Shown here one piece after another: positions 8,744-16,719 of a DNA stretch of 64,000 nt. Position numbers and translations under genes: made by a program. Source of the DNA: Cognatishimia coralii (GTDB lineage Bacteria > Pseudomonadota > Alphaproteobacteria > Rhodobacterales > Rhodobacteraceae); NCBI RefSeq assembly GCF_037478305.1, contig NZ_JBBGAZ010000002.1:1-64000 (forward strand). Reading direction: 5' to 3'. Within the stretch, counting starts at the first letter, position 1; each line of letters begins with the position of its first letter. The notes under the pieces were generated by a model that was not told the DNA's origin, made no database searches, and saw only the letters and a list, made by a program, of their open reading frames with translations.

Positions 8744-9390
8744 TGAATCAAATCCTCTTGCGTGCCGCCTCGTAGCGCAAATTCCATGAGCGTCACAAGC
8801 GTTTCCCGTCGCGTCCCCAGAGACGGCGCCTCCAGCAGAGCCTGCTTATCCTCTGGCTGGAAATCAAGCATCATCGACAGGGAATTGATCAGAAGCTCAT
8901 CATCGGCTTCTTCGAGCGTTTCCCAATCGGTCGACAATTCCCGACTGTCAAAGAACCGCTTCAACAACTGCAAGAACCCCGGGCGCTCAAAGGCCGGATC
9001 TTTCTCTGAGCTGCCAAGGTCGCGCGCAAAATCTTCCCAGCGCACCTGACAACGCCGATACGGCTGAAAGCCGGACAACTCTTGTTCCACCCGAAACCGC
9101 GAAATCCCCGTCAGAGTGATCATATAGCGCCCGTCTTCGGTTTCGGAAAACTGGGTGATCCGGCCGGCGCAGCCAATCTGATGCAATGCGTCCTCGCCGC
9201 CATGCCCATGCACCGCAGGCTGGATCATCGCAATCATCCGTTCGCGCGTTTTCAGCGCATCGTCCAACATTGCCAGATACCGCGGCTCAAAGATGTGCAA
9301 CGGCAGCCGCGCGCGCGGCAAGAGCAACGCGCCCGGCAAGGGAAAGATCGGTACGATTTCGGGAAGGTCCGCAGCTTTGAACATGCTCAA
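8740..9390 (-). CDS. LON substrate-binding-domain protein
   Basis: A 216-residue protein made almost entirely of the N-terminal LON domain: PIFPLPGALLLPRARLPLHI followed by FEPRYLAMLDDAL and, further on, GCAGRITQFSETEDGRYMI. It lacks the ATPase and Ser-Lys protease parts of Lon, as is usual for this stand-alone family, whose role is unknown. It lies between a thioredoxin-TPR chaperone gene (21 bases upstream) and a Trm112-like gene, a grouping that recurs in related bacteria. A protein-quality role is plausible but inferred from the neighbour. Confidence 0.88.
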   Translation of the reverse strand: MSMFKAADLPEIVPIFPLPGALLLPRARLPLHIFEPRYLAMLDDALKTRERMIAMIQPAVHGHGGEDALHQIGCAGRITQFSETEDGRYMITLTGISRFRVEQELSGFQPYRRCQVRWEDFARDLGSSEKDPAFERPGFLQLLKRFFDSRELSTDWETLEEADDELLINSLSMMLDFQPEDKQALLEAPSLGTRRETLVTLMEFALRGGTQEDLIQ

Positions 9391-9411
9391 AAGTTTAGCG
9401 CGGTTTCCAGA

Positions 9412-10326
9412 TTAGGCAAATATCATAGAGCTCAGCTTGCGGCGCCCATTCAGAACCACCGGATCATTGGGCTGAAGCGCATCAAAAATCGTGAATAGCT
9501 GCGTTTTCGCCGCGCCATCATTCCACTCACGATCCAAACGGAAGAGGTCCAACAGCGTGTTCACGGCAGCCTCTGCATCACCTGCTGCATGCTGCGCCTG
9601 CGCCAGATCCAAACGCGCCTGATAGTTCTCTGGCTCGGCCTCAACCAACGCCATCAACTCAGCTACTGGTCCCGCATTTTCAGCCTGCCGTGCCAGTTCA
9701 ATCTGCGCAAAAACCGCTTCGATCTCCTGAGCATCCGCGATCTCGGCCGGTGCGCCATTCAGCACGGCTTCGGCCTGATCCACTTCGCCCAACGCCAAAT
9801 GCGACCGCGCCAGGCCGCCAAAGGCCGCCGCATTATTGGGATCCTCGCCCAAAATCGCCGCAAAGGTCTGCGCTGCGTCCGTCGCCTCACCAGCCTCGAG
9901 CATCTCCTCAGCGGCTGCCAAGGCGTCACCCAGCCCACCATCTGCAGACCCACCAGATTGCTCAACAACCCGAGCCACAAAAGCGTCGATCTCAGACGGT
10001 GGCACGGCCCCCTGAAACCCATCAATCGGCTGACCTTGATAGAACGCATAGACCGTCGGGATAGACTGCACCCGCATCTGACCCGCGATCATCTGGTTCT
10101 CGTCCACATTGACCTTCGCCATGGTGACCGCGCCCTTGGCTTTGGTCACTGCCGCCTCAAGCGCTGGTCCCAACGTCTTGCACGGCCCACACCAAGGCGC
10201 CCAGAAGTCCACAATCACCGGAGCCTGCATCGAGGCCTCGACCACGTCCTGCATAAACGTCGCCTCAGAGACGTCTTTGATCAGATCCCCTGCCGGGGCG
10301 TCGCTACCTTGTCCAAGCTCGAGCAT
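9412..10326 (-). CDS. Thioredoxin-TPR chaperone (YbbN/CnoX type)
   Basis: A 304-residue protein with an N-terminal thioredoxin domain (about 18-125) and C-terminal TPR-like repeats (about 135-300, rich in Ala and Glu). The active site is FWAPWCGPC with Cys46 and Cys49, so unlike E. coli YbbN (SxxC) the full CxxC is kept. CnoX-type proteins act as redox-controlled holdases that hand clients to GroEL. No signal peptide, so cytoplasmic. It begins the leftward run thioredoxin-LON domain-Trm112. The retained CxxC suggests oxidoreductase activity as well, which is an inference. Confidence 0.88.
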   Translation of the reverse strand: MLELGQGSDAPAGDLIKDVSEATFMQDVVEASMQAPVIVDFWAPWCGPCKTLGPALEAAVTKAKGAVTMAKVNVDENQMIAGQMRVQSIPTVYAFYQGQPIDGFQGAVPPSEIDAFVARVVEQSGGSADGGLGDALAAAEEMLEAGEATDAAQTFAAILGEDPNNAAAFGGLARSHLALGEVDQAEAVLNGAPAEIADAQEIEAVFAQIELARQAENAGPVAELMALVEAEPENYQARLDLAQAQHAAGDAEAAVNTLLDLFRLDREWNDGAAKTQLFTIFDALQPNDPVVLNGRRKLSSMIFA

Positions 10327-10405
10327 TGTCTGGCTCCATAATCATAAGTTACGGCCTATATGGCGATTTTGCGCATGCATGCCAAGGGATACAGTCCCTT
10401 TTTCT

Positions 10406-10460
10406 CTTGCCCAAAATATCCCGGGGGAGCCCCGAAATCGGGGTGGGGGCAGAGCCCCCT
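10406..10460. repeat. Dispersed intergenic element, copy 1
   Basis: Reads CTTGCCCAAAATATCCCGGG, a short GC-rich stem, then GGGGGCAGAGCCCCCT, a small hairpin. Two related copies occur at 37576-37683 and 42258-42312. This one lies directly after the xthA stop codon. I recognise the pattern from intergenic DNA of Rhodobacteraceae. Confidence 0.7.
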
Positions 10461-10462
10461 AA

Positions 10463-11251
10463 TCAGATATCAAATGTCGCAAAAACCGGCGCGTGATCAC
10501 TCGGCTTCTCCCATCCGCGCGCATCCCGCAAGACACGGCTGGAATGGCCCGCATTGGAAATATCCGGCGTGGCCCAAACGTGATCCAAACGCCGCCCCTT
10601 ATCGGCCGCATCCCAATCCTTGGCACGGTAGCTCCACCAGCTATATAGCCGCCCCTCCGGGATATCCTGACGCGTGATATCAACCCAACCGCCCGCGTCT
10701 TGCGTTTCCGCCAGATGCTCGACCTCAATCGGGGTATGGCTAACCACCTTCAACAGCTTCTTGTGATCCCAAACGTCATCCTCACGCGGCGCGATATTCA
10801 AGTCGCCAACAAGGATGGATTTCTCAGGCTTTTCCGCGTGAAACCAGTCCCGCATGTCGGTCAGATAGTCGAGCTTCTGCCCAAACTTCTCGTTTTTCTC
10901 GCGGTTCGGCTCGTCTCCGCCCGCGGGAACATAGAAATTCTGAACGGTCACGCCATTCTCAAGCTTACCCGCCACATGGCGCGCGTGGCCCAGATTTGCG
11001 AAATCCTTGTCGCCTGCGTCCACCATCGGGATTTTCGACAGGATCGCCACGCCGTTATAGCCCTTCTGCCCTCGTGCAACCATATGGGTATAGCCAAGCG
11101 CCGCGAAGCCTTCGGTCGGAATCTTCTCAACCGGGCTTTTGCATTCCTGCAAACACAGAACATCCGGCGCCTCTTCTTCCAAGAGCTTCAGGACAATCGG
11201 TTCCCGAAGGCGCACAGAGTTGATGTTCCAGGAGGCAAGGGTAAAGGACAT
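10463..11251 (-). CDS. xthA: Exodeoxyribonuclease III
   Basis: A 262-residue AP endonuclease/3'-5' exonuclease of base-excision repair. The fold motifs of the exonuclease-endonuclease-phosphatase family are in order: WNINSVR at the N-terminus, LQECK with metal-binding Glu36, NGVAILSK, VGDLNIAP, RLDHVWAT and the C-terminal SDHAPVFATF. I take the ATG at 11251 (MSFTLASWN) as the start, since the upstream TTG has no better ribosome site. Length is typical. Transcribed alone; a dispersed repeat follows its stop. Confidence 0.93.
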   Translation of the reverse strand: MSFTLASWNINSVRLREPIVLKLLEEEAPDVLCLQECKSPVEKIPTEGFAALGYTHMVARGQKGYNGVAILSKIPMVDAGDKDFANLGHARHVAGKLENGVTVQNFYVPAGGDEPNREKNEKFGQKLDYLTDMRDWFHAEKPEKSILVGDLNIAPREDDVWDHKKLLKVVSHTPIEVEHLAETQDAGGWVDITRQDIPEGRLYSWWSYRAKDWDAADKGRRLDHVWATPDISNAGHSSRVLRDARGWEKPSDHAPVFATFDI

Positions 11252-11345
11252 AGGCAAATCTCACGGTTTGTGTTGATCGCACTCTAGCCAGCAGAGCCCT
11301 AAGTGGCCACGCGAAATCACACCCCTGCTGACAGTTTCAGGGCAC

Positions 11346-11374
11346 AAAAAAAGGTCCGGATCAAATCCGGACCT
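11346..11374 (-). terminator. Rho-independent terminator
   Basis: Perfect 10-bp arms AGGTCCGGAT/ATCCGGACCT with a 3-base loop, followed on the minus strand by seven Ts. It would end either the response-regulator transcript or the candidate small RNA immediately upstream of it. Confidence 0.85.
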
Positions 11375-11435
11375 AGTCCAACAGGGAGGTGCATATCTTA
11401 ACCCGGATATGCGCGGTATCACCAAAAGGTTGTAT
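11346..11435 (-). ncRNA. Candidate small RNA downstream of the response regulator
   Basis: On the minus strand a TTGACA hexamer (11467-11462) is followed, 30 bases on, by about 90 bases holding a hairpin with 7-bp arms GCATATC/GATATGC (11391-11412), a single-stranded ACCUCCCUG stretch and a strong terminator. The CCUCCC segment could pair with ribosome-binding sites. The -10 is weak (ACACAG or TAAATA at non-ideal spacing). An alternative is that it is only the 3' UTR of the response regulator gene. Confidence 0.4.
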
Positions 11436-11518
11436 TTACTGTGTCACAAGAGTGCGAAAACTGTCAATTCGAGCATGCTTATGGATGCTTAAATTTTCGC
11501 AAATGCGGCGTTCCCGCC

Positions 11519-12205
11519 CTATGCAACCAGTCGATACCCCCCGGATTCGGTCACCAGAAGCCGCGCATTTGACGGATCCGGCTCGATCTTTTGACGCAAC
11601 CGATAGATGTGTGTTTCCAACGTGTGGGTGGTGACACCAGCGTTATATCCCCAGACTTCATGCAATAGGATATCACGGGCGACCACGCCGTCGGTGCTGC
11701 GATAGAGGAACTTCAGAATGTTGGTTTCTTTCTCAGTCAAACGGATCTTGCGATCCTCTTCGGTCACCAAAATCTTCATCGCAGGCTTGAACGTATATGG
11801 CCCAAGCGTGAACACGGCGTCTTCGCTCTGCTCGTGTTGCCGCAGTTGCGCGCGGATCCGCGCCAGCAGCACTGGGAATTTAAACGGTTTGCTCACATAG
11901 TCGTTCGCCCCCGCATCCAGACCCAAAATCGTATCTGCATCGGTATCGTGACCGGTCAACATCAGGATCGGGCTTTTGACGCCTTGCTTGCGCATCAGGC
12001 GACACAATTCGCGGCCATCCGTATCAGGCAAACCCACATCAAGAATAATCAGATCAAAAAGACCCTCTTTGATTCGCCCCATGGCCTCAGAGCCATTGCC
12101 AGCTTCAAAGACATCGAAGTCCTCGGTCATCACCAATTGTTCCGACAGGGCCTCACGCAGGTCCTCGTCATCGTCTACCAGTAGAATTTTCTTGAGCTGA
12201 GCCAT
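11519..12205 (-). CDS. OmpR-family response regulator
   Basis: A 228-residue two-component regulator. The receiver domain (1-120) has acidic residues Asp11-Asp13, phosphoacceptor Asp56 in IILDVGLPD and Lys106 in SKPFKFP. A winged-helix DNA-binding domain covers about 130-226 (ILLHEVWGYN, then THTLETHIYRLRQKIEPDP). No histidine kinase gene is adjacent, so it is an orphan here and its signal and targets are unknown. AGGAGG lies just upstream of the ATG. A perfect terminator follows about 150 bases after its stop. Confidence 0.93.
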   Translation of the reverse strand: MAQLKKILLVDDDEDLREALSEQLVMTEDFDVFEAGNGSEAMGRIKEGLFDLIILDVGLPDTDGRELCRLMRKQGVKSPILMLTGHDTDADTILGLDAGANDYVSKPFKFPVLLARIRAQLRQHEQSEDAVFTLGPYTFKPAMKILVTEEDRKIRLTEKETNILKFLYRSTDGVVARDILLHEVWGYNAGVTTHTLETHIYRLRQKIEPDPSNARLLVTESGGYRLVA

Positions 12206-12367
12206 CGGGTCCTCCTCATTCGGTTTCCAAAGACTTGAGACCGGAAGACAATTTTCTCAAGGTATGCTGCAAAAACTTCACGTGGACGTGTAAATCGCGC
12301 GGGAATTGTTTCACAATACGTCAAAAGAACAGTACATCTGCGGCCCTAAACTACCGAAAGTATTTCA

Positions 12368-13459
12368 ATGAGTTTCGCGCCAAACATCCTTGAACTCATC
12401 GCCCGCGCCCGTTCTGACCTGCGCATGGGCGTGCCTGTAATCATGACCGGAGAGGGCCAGGCGCTCTTGGTGGCCTCGGCCGAAACCATGTCTGAAGAGC
12501 GTCTGACGGATTTTCGCGGATTGGCGCCAGACCTTGTTTTGGTCATTACAGCACGGCGTGCCGAAACACTGAAAGCACGGGTCTATGACAAAGACATCGC
12601 CCGTATCCGCATGCCCGCAGACGCAACCACGCGATGGGTGCATTGTGTGGCAGATCCCTCGGATGACTTGATGATGCCCATGAAAGGCCCTCTGGCGGTC
12701 GAGCGGGATGGCAATGTCGCGCTGCATCAAACTGCCATTTCCTTGGCTAAGTCAGCTCAGCTTTTGCCTGCCGTTGTGGTGTTGTCTCTGCGTGACGCAG
12801 GGAACTTCGCGCTTGAACATGGCCTGACAATCGTTCCCGCGTCCCTCGCAGCGGCCAATATGGCAGCGGCGCATCAGATGGATTCCGTGATTCACGCAGG
12901 CCTTCCCATGCGCGCTGCAGAATCGGGACGGTTGCACATCTACCGCCCGGATGACGGTGGTGAAGAACACTATGCGATTGAGATCGGCAAACCCTCCCGC
13001 GACAAACCAGTCTTGGCACGGCTGCACTCAGCCTGTTTCACTGGCGACGTTCTGGGATCGCTGAAATGCGACTGTGGCCCTCAGTTGAACGCGGCTTTGA
13101 TGCAAATGGGACGCGTTGGCGAAGGTGTGCTCTTGTACCTCAACCAAGAAGGCCGCGGCATCGGCTTGGCCAATAAAATGCGCGCTTACAGCCTGCAGGA
13201 CCAAGGCTTTGACACGGTTGAAGCCAACCACCGTCTTGGGTTTGAAGACGACGAACGGGACTTCCGCATTGGCGCTAGCATATTGAAAAAGATGGGTTTT
13301 TCATCCGTGAAACTCTTGACGAACAACCCACGCAAGATCGCGATGATGGAAAACGAAGGCATCAAAGTGACCGAACGCGTCGAGCTCAAGGTCGGTGAGA
13401 ATCGCTTCAATTCCGCCTATCTCGCGACCAAGGCCGCGAAGTCCGGGCATCTCTTGTGA
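12368..13459 (+). CDS. ribA: GTP cyclohydrolase II with a degenerate N-terminal RibB-like domain
   Basis: A 363-residue enzyme that opens GTP in the first step of riboflavin synthesis. The catalytic half (from about 170) has zinc ligands Cys223, Cys234 and Cys236 in HSACFTGD and LKCDCGPQL, the same spacing as in E. coli RibA, and LNQEGRGIGLANK. The first 160 residues resemble the DHBP-synthase half of RibBA fusions but lack its acidic DDEDRENEGD-type catalytic motif, so that half is probably inactive. The stop overlaps the next gene's GTG by 4 bases. A separate ribB would be needed elsewhere in the genome. Confidence 0.9.
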   Translation: MSFAPNILELIARARSDLRMGVPVIMTGEGQALLVASAETMSEERLTDFRGLAPDLVLVITARRAETLKARVYDKDIARIRMPADATTRWVHCVADPSDDLMMPMKGPLAVERDGNVALHQTAISLAKSAQLLPAVVVLSLRDAGNFALEHGLTIVPASLAAANMAAAHQMDSVIHAGLPMRAAESGRLHIYRPDDGGEEHYAIEIGKPSRDKPVLARLHSACFTGDVLGSLKCDCGPQLNAALMQMGRVGEGVLLYLNQEGRGIGLANKMRAYSLQDQGFDTVEANHRLGFEDDERDFRIGASILKKMGFSSVKLLTNNPRKIAMMENEGIKVTERVELKVGENRFNSAYLATKAAKSGHLL

Positions 13460-13965
13460 GCGACATGCGCCTGATGCCTCAGGGGCTCTGGTTCTTAGGC
13501 CGGCGGTTTCCCTGCGCGATTGGTAAGGGCGGCATTCGAGTTCAAAAACGTGAGGAAGACGGGGCCACGCCCGCGGGGAGGCATCGCATTGTCGGCATGA
13601 TGTATCGCGCTGATCGTCTGGCCCAACCTCAGCCCTGGGCCGCGAAAATTGGCCCGCAGGATTTATGGTCAGATGCGTCTGACGACCCTGCCTACAACCA
13701 ACTGGTTCGCAAACCCTATGCGTTTAGCCACGAGGTAATGCGTCGCGCAGACCCTCTCTACGACATTGTTTTTATTACAGATTACAACCATCCAAATTCG
13801 CGCCCAGGGCACGGATCCGCGATCTTCCTGCACCAATGGCGTAGACCGCGGTTTCCGACAGAAGGCTGCATTGCGCTGCGACGTGATCACCTTAAATGGA
13901 TCGCAGAGAGAGTACCGCAGGGTGCTTTACTGGAGATCTCGCAAAGTTTGGCGTCAGACGCCTAG
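13456..13965 (+). CDS. YkuD-type L,D-transpeptidase-like protein without signal peptide
   Basis: A 169-residue protein with a YkuD catalytic core: HGSAIFLHQWRRP with His126, then RFPTEGCIALRR with Cys138 as the expected nucleophile. Classic YkuD proteins cross-link or trim peptidoglycan in the periplasm, yet this one shows no signal peptide or membrane segment, so export or a cytoplasmic role is open. GTG start overlaps the ribA stop (GTGA), so translation is coupled. The family is often annotated as L,D-transpeptidase or as a conserved hypothetical. Confidence 0.82.
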   Translation: MSDMRLMPQGLWFLGRRFPCAIGKGGIRVQKREEDGATPAGRHRIVGMMYRADRLAQPQPWAAKIGPQDLWSDASDDPAYNQLVRKPYAFSHEVMRRADPLYDIVFITDYNHPNSRPGHGSAIFLHQWRRPRFPTEGCIALRRDHLKWIAERVPQGALLEISQSLASDA

Positions 13966-14615
13966 CCGTAATCCCGAGCCCCAAATATCGCAGAACCCAC
14001 CCGCACATGGGTCGCCCCAAAGCTCACGGCCTTTTCAAAATCGCCGCTCATGCCCATCGACAGGCCTTTTAAACCATTGCGCTCAGCAATCTTGGCGAGA
14101 AGTGCGAAATGCAGGCTAGGCTCTTCGTCGACAGGTGGAATACACATCAAGCCTTTTATAGGTAGATCCAAGTCGCGGCAGTCTTTGACAAACCCATCGG
14201 CTTCCTTCGGCAAAATGCCTGCTTTCTGAGGCTCCTCCCCAGTATTCACCTGAACGAACAGGTCAGGGCATGCACCCAATTCCTGCGCCAAACGGGCCAG
14301 AGTGTTCGCGAGTTTTGGGCGATCAAGTGAATGAATCACTTCAAACAACCCCACCGCTTGCCGCGCCTTGTTTGTTTGAAGCGGGCCCAGCAGATGAACG
14401 GAAGTTCCCGCAAAGGTTTCTCGGAATGCGGGCCATTTTCCCGCGGCTTCCTGCACCTTGTTTTCGCCGAAAACCCGGTGTCCTTGCTCCAGAACCGCTT
14501 GAACACGCTCATTCGGCTGAACTTTGGACACGGCGATTAGCTCAGTGCTCCCCGGCGCACGCCCCGCCTCAGCTTCAGCTTTCGCAATGCGCTCTTGAAT
14601 TTCAACGAGTGACAT
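13962..14615 (-). CDS. YggS/PROSC-family PLP homeostasis protein
   Basis: A 217-residue PLP-binding protein of the alanine-racemase-like fold. The cofactor lysine is Lys31 in LIAVSKVQP; GENKVQEA and the late GMSGDFEKAVSFGATHVRVGS phosphate-binding stretch are typical. Family members buffer PLP and affect amino-acid pools rather than catalyse a known reaction. I start at the ATG at 14615, behind AAGGGG; an upstream in-frame start would add 16 residues unlike the family. Convergent with the YkuD gene, overlapping by 4 bases. Confidence 0.92.
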   Translation of the reverse strand: MSLVEIQERIAKAEAEAGRAPGSTELIAVSKVQPNERVQAVLEQGHRVFGENKVQEAAGKWPAFRETFAGTSVHLLGPLQTNKARQAVGLFEVIHSLDRPKLANTLARLAQELGACPDLFVQVNTGEEPQKAGILPKEADGFVKDCRDLDLPIKGLMCIPPVDEEPSLHFALLAKIAERNGLKGLSMGMSGDFEKAVSFGATHVRVGSAIFGARDYG

Positions 14616-14660
14616 GTGGGCCCCTTGGCAAGTTTCGCTGCACCGAACACCAATTTGCGA

Positions 14661-14693
14661 CAAAAGAAAAGGGCGGCTCGAGTGAGCCGCCCT
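14661..14693 (-). terminator. Terminator of the first porin
   Basis: Perfect arms AGGGCGGCTC/GAGCCGCCCT around GAGT, followed on the minus strand by TTTTCTTTT. It lies 27 bases after the porin stop. Confidence 0.88.
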
Positions 14694-14719
14694 AAAATTG
14701 GGTCTTCTTGTTCTAAGAA

Positions 14720-15583
14720 TTAGAACTTGAAGGAGATACCCAGATCTGCGCGCTGGTCGCCGCTAACTTCGCCGAAGCCGCCAGCCAGAGTTGCGCCGCC
14801 CAGGTCGTATGCAACACCGATGCCGTATGCGTCTGCTTTAGTACCAGCAGTGTCACGCTCTGCGTAAGCTGCAGTTACAGTCAGATCGCCGGTGGTGTAG
14901 GATGCGTCGATGCCCCAGCCGTCTGCGGAAGCGTTGGCGACTGCTGCGGTTGGATCGGTGTCGTAGAAGGAATCTGCGTAAGTTGCGTTCACAGAGAATG
15001 CGCCTGCAGAGTAGCCTAGAGTGACAGTCGCAGTGTTGTCGAATGTACGGTCTGCGTAGCCAACGGATACGGAGAACGCGTCAACGGAACCGGACAGGGA
15101 GATCGCGTACTCGTCGTTAGAGGAGTCTGCGGATACTGCAACAGCGATGTCACCGAAGGAGTAGTCGAAGCGAACGTCGTCGGAACCGGTTTCACGCAGT
15201 ACGTCAACGATGTCGTCAACACCCAGACCGTCGAATCCTACGTCTGCGATGCCGCCTACGTCGTTTGCTTCGCCAATGTTGCCAACAGTCAGAGTCAGAC
15301 CCTCGTAGGAGATGAATACTTCTGGATCAGAAGCACCACCGCCAGTGACGTGAGCGGAGTTATTGGAATCTGCGTCCAGATCAACGGAAGCACCGAAAGA
15401 GATGCCGCCGTCGGTCTCGCCAGAGCCTTTAACGTCGAAATCGATTTCGTTTTTGACGATCGTGTTGCCTGCGGCTTCAGAGTAGTACAGACCCATGTTT
15501 GCGGAACCAGAGATGGTAACTTCCGCAGCTGCAACACCAGCGGTCAGGACCAGCGCGGTGGAAGCAAAGAGAACTTTTTTCAT
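14720..15583 (-). CDS. Porin (second in the tandem pair)
   Basis: A 287-residue outer-membrane channel. Residues 1-20 are a signal peptide (MKKVLFASTALVLTAGVAAA), the mature chain opens with EVTISGSANMGLYYSE and ends in ISFKF, with the terminal aromatic needed for beta-barrel assembly. The body is Gly/Asp/Ser-rich alternating strands, acidic overall as in marine porins. It is clearly paralogous to the neighbour at 15892-16719: nearly identical signal peptide, GVSFGASVDLDA-type strand and ending. It has its own promoter and terminator, so it is expressed independently. Confidence 0.92.
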   Translation of the reverse strand: MKKVLFASTALVLTAGVAAAEVTISGSANMGLYYSEAAGNTIVKNEIDFDVKGSGETDGGISFGASVDLDADSNNSAHVTGGGASDPEVFISYEGLTLTVGNIGEANDVGGIADVGFDGLGVDDIVDVLRETGSDDVRFDYSFGDIAVAVSADSSNDEYAISLSGSVDAFSVSVGYADRTFDNTATVTLGYSAGAFSVNATYADSFYDTDPTAAVANASADGWGIDASYTTGDLTVTAAYAERDTAGTKADAYGIGVAYDLGGATLAGGFGEVSGDQRADLGISFKF

Positions 15584-15788
15584 AGTTTTTCCCTCGGATT
15601 GAAATTTAGATCCCCAACCGCGTTTGCCGGTGGGTATGACGCTGTTTGGCTTTTTTGCCTGAGTCTATCAATGGTTCAGTTTTAATATTCTAAAGTATAG
15701 TAAAAAGTGTGTGAAAGATGTCGCATAGGGGTATTTGAGATATGCTTTCGATTATTTCTTAATATCCCTTTCACTTTGGCTGAAAACC
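15584..15788 (-). promoter_or_regulatory. Porin promoter and leader
   Basis: On the minus strand -35 TTCACA (15715-15710) and -10 TAGAAT (15692-15687) are 17 bases apart. They enclose a copy of TATACTTTAGA that also occurs twice upstream of the other porin. The leader is about 95 bases and ends in TCCGAGGGAAAAACT before ATG, very like the leader end of the paralogue. No open frame is seen in this 205-base gap. Confidence 0.6.
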
Positions 15789-15818
15789 AAAAAAAGACCG
15801 AGCTTTTGCTCGATCTTT
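15789..15818 (-). terminator. Distal terminator of the tandem pair
   Basis: Arms AAAGACCGAGC/GCTCGATCTTT around TTTT; the one mismatch becomes a G-U pair only on the minus strand, and seven Ts follow on that strand. It backs up the hairpin at 15842-15866. Confidence 0.85.
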
Positions 15819-15836
15819 CAGTCTTTTCTATGGAAA

Positions 15837-15866
15837 AGAAAAAGGGCGGCTCCGAGGAACCGCCCT
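15837..15866 (-). terminator. Proximal terminator of the tandem pair
   Basis: Arms AGGGCGGCTCC/GGAACCGCCCT with a 2-base loop; the single mismatch is a G-U pair on the minus strand, followed by TTTTTCTTTT. It lies just after the upstream porin stop and strongly resembles the terminator of the other porin. Confidence 0.85.
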
Positions 15867-15891
15867 AATATGGATTCTTCAGCTTCTAATA

Positions 15892-16719
15892 TTAGAAGGA
15901 GAAGGAAACACCCAGGTCTGCAACGGAGACGCCTTTTGCATCACCGAAGCCGCCTGCCAGTGTTGCGCCGCCCAGGTCATAAGCGAAGCCAATGCCGAAA
16001 GCGTCTTGATCGCCTGCGCCGTTGTTGTCTGCATAAACCGCAGTCACAGTCAGGTCACCGGAGGTGTAAGAAATGTCGATGCCTTGGCCAGTGTTGGTGC
16101 CGTTATTGACATAGAACAGGTTCGCGGAGACCGCGCCAGCGGAGTAACCGATGGTTGCAGTGGTCGTGTCGTTCGCGCCATTTTCTGCGTAACCGAGTGC
16201 ATAGGAGAATGCATCGATTGAACCATTCACACCCAGTGCCCAAGTGTTTGTGCCGCTTGTGGAGTCCATAGACATCGCAACATTGACGTCTCCGAAGGAG
16301 TACGCAACGTGTACGTTGCGAGCAGCAAAGGCACCGATTTCTGCAGAATTATCAATACCGATTTCGTCGAAGCCAACGTCTTTCAGACCGCCTTGAGCGC
16401 CCGCGCTACCTACTGCGCCAACGGTCAGAGTCAGACCTTCGTACGAGATGAAGACTTCTGGGTCATTTGCGCCAGTGCCAACATCTGCGCCGGCGACTGT
16501 GTTTGATTGGGAAGCGTCCAGATCTACGGATGCACCGAAGCTGATGCCGGAATCTGTGGAACCGCTACCTTTGACGTCGAAGTCGATTTCATTGGTGACA
16601 GAGGTTACACCACCAATGGACTTAACACCCATGTTTGCGGAACCAGAGATGGTTACGTCTGCGGCTGCAACACCTGCGGTCATGACCAGCGCGGTGGAAG
16701 CAAAGAGAACTTTTTTCAT
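15892..16719 (-). CDS. Porin (first in the tandem pair)
   Basis: A 275-residue outer-membrane porin. Signal peptide residues 1-20, mature start DVTISGSANMGVKS, C-terminal strand LGVSFSF ending in Phe. Compared with the downstream paralogue the ends are conserved while the middle strands and loops differ, as expected when surface loops diverge after a duplication. Acidic Asp/Gly-rich composition. Two terminators separate it from the second porin. Its 5' region carries two copies of TATACTTTAGA about 190 and 210 bases ahead of the ATG. Confidence 0.92.
   Translation of the reverse strand: MKKVLFASTALVMTAGVAAADVTISGSANMGVKSIGGVTSVTNEIDFDVKGSGSTDSGISFGASVDLDASQSNTVAGADVGTGANDPEVFISYEGLTLTVGAVGSAGAQGGLKDVGFDEIGIDNSAEIGAFAARNVHVAYSFGDVNVAMSMDSTSGTNTWALGVNGSIDAFSYALGYAENGANDTTTATIGYSAGAVSANLFYVNNGTNTGQGIDISYTSGDLTVTAVYADNNGAGDQDAFGIGFAYDLGGATLAGGFGDAKGVSVADLGVSFSF

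Noticed and set aside
11389..11634. 81-residue plus-strand frame with a good GGGAGG site near the terminator
   Set aside because: It runs into the antisense of the response regulator, has odd composition, and its ribosome-like site is the complement of the CCUCCC segment of the candidate small RNA.
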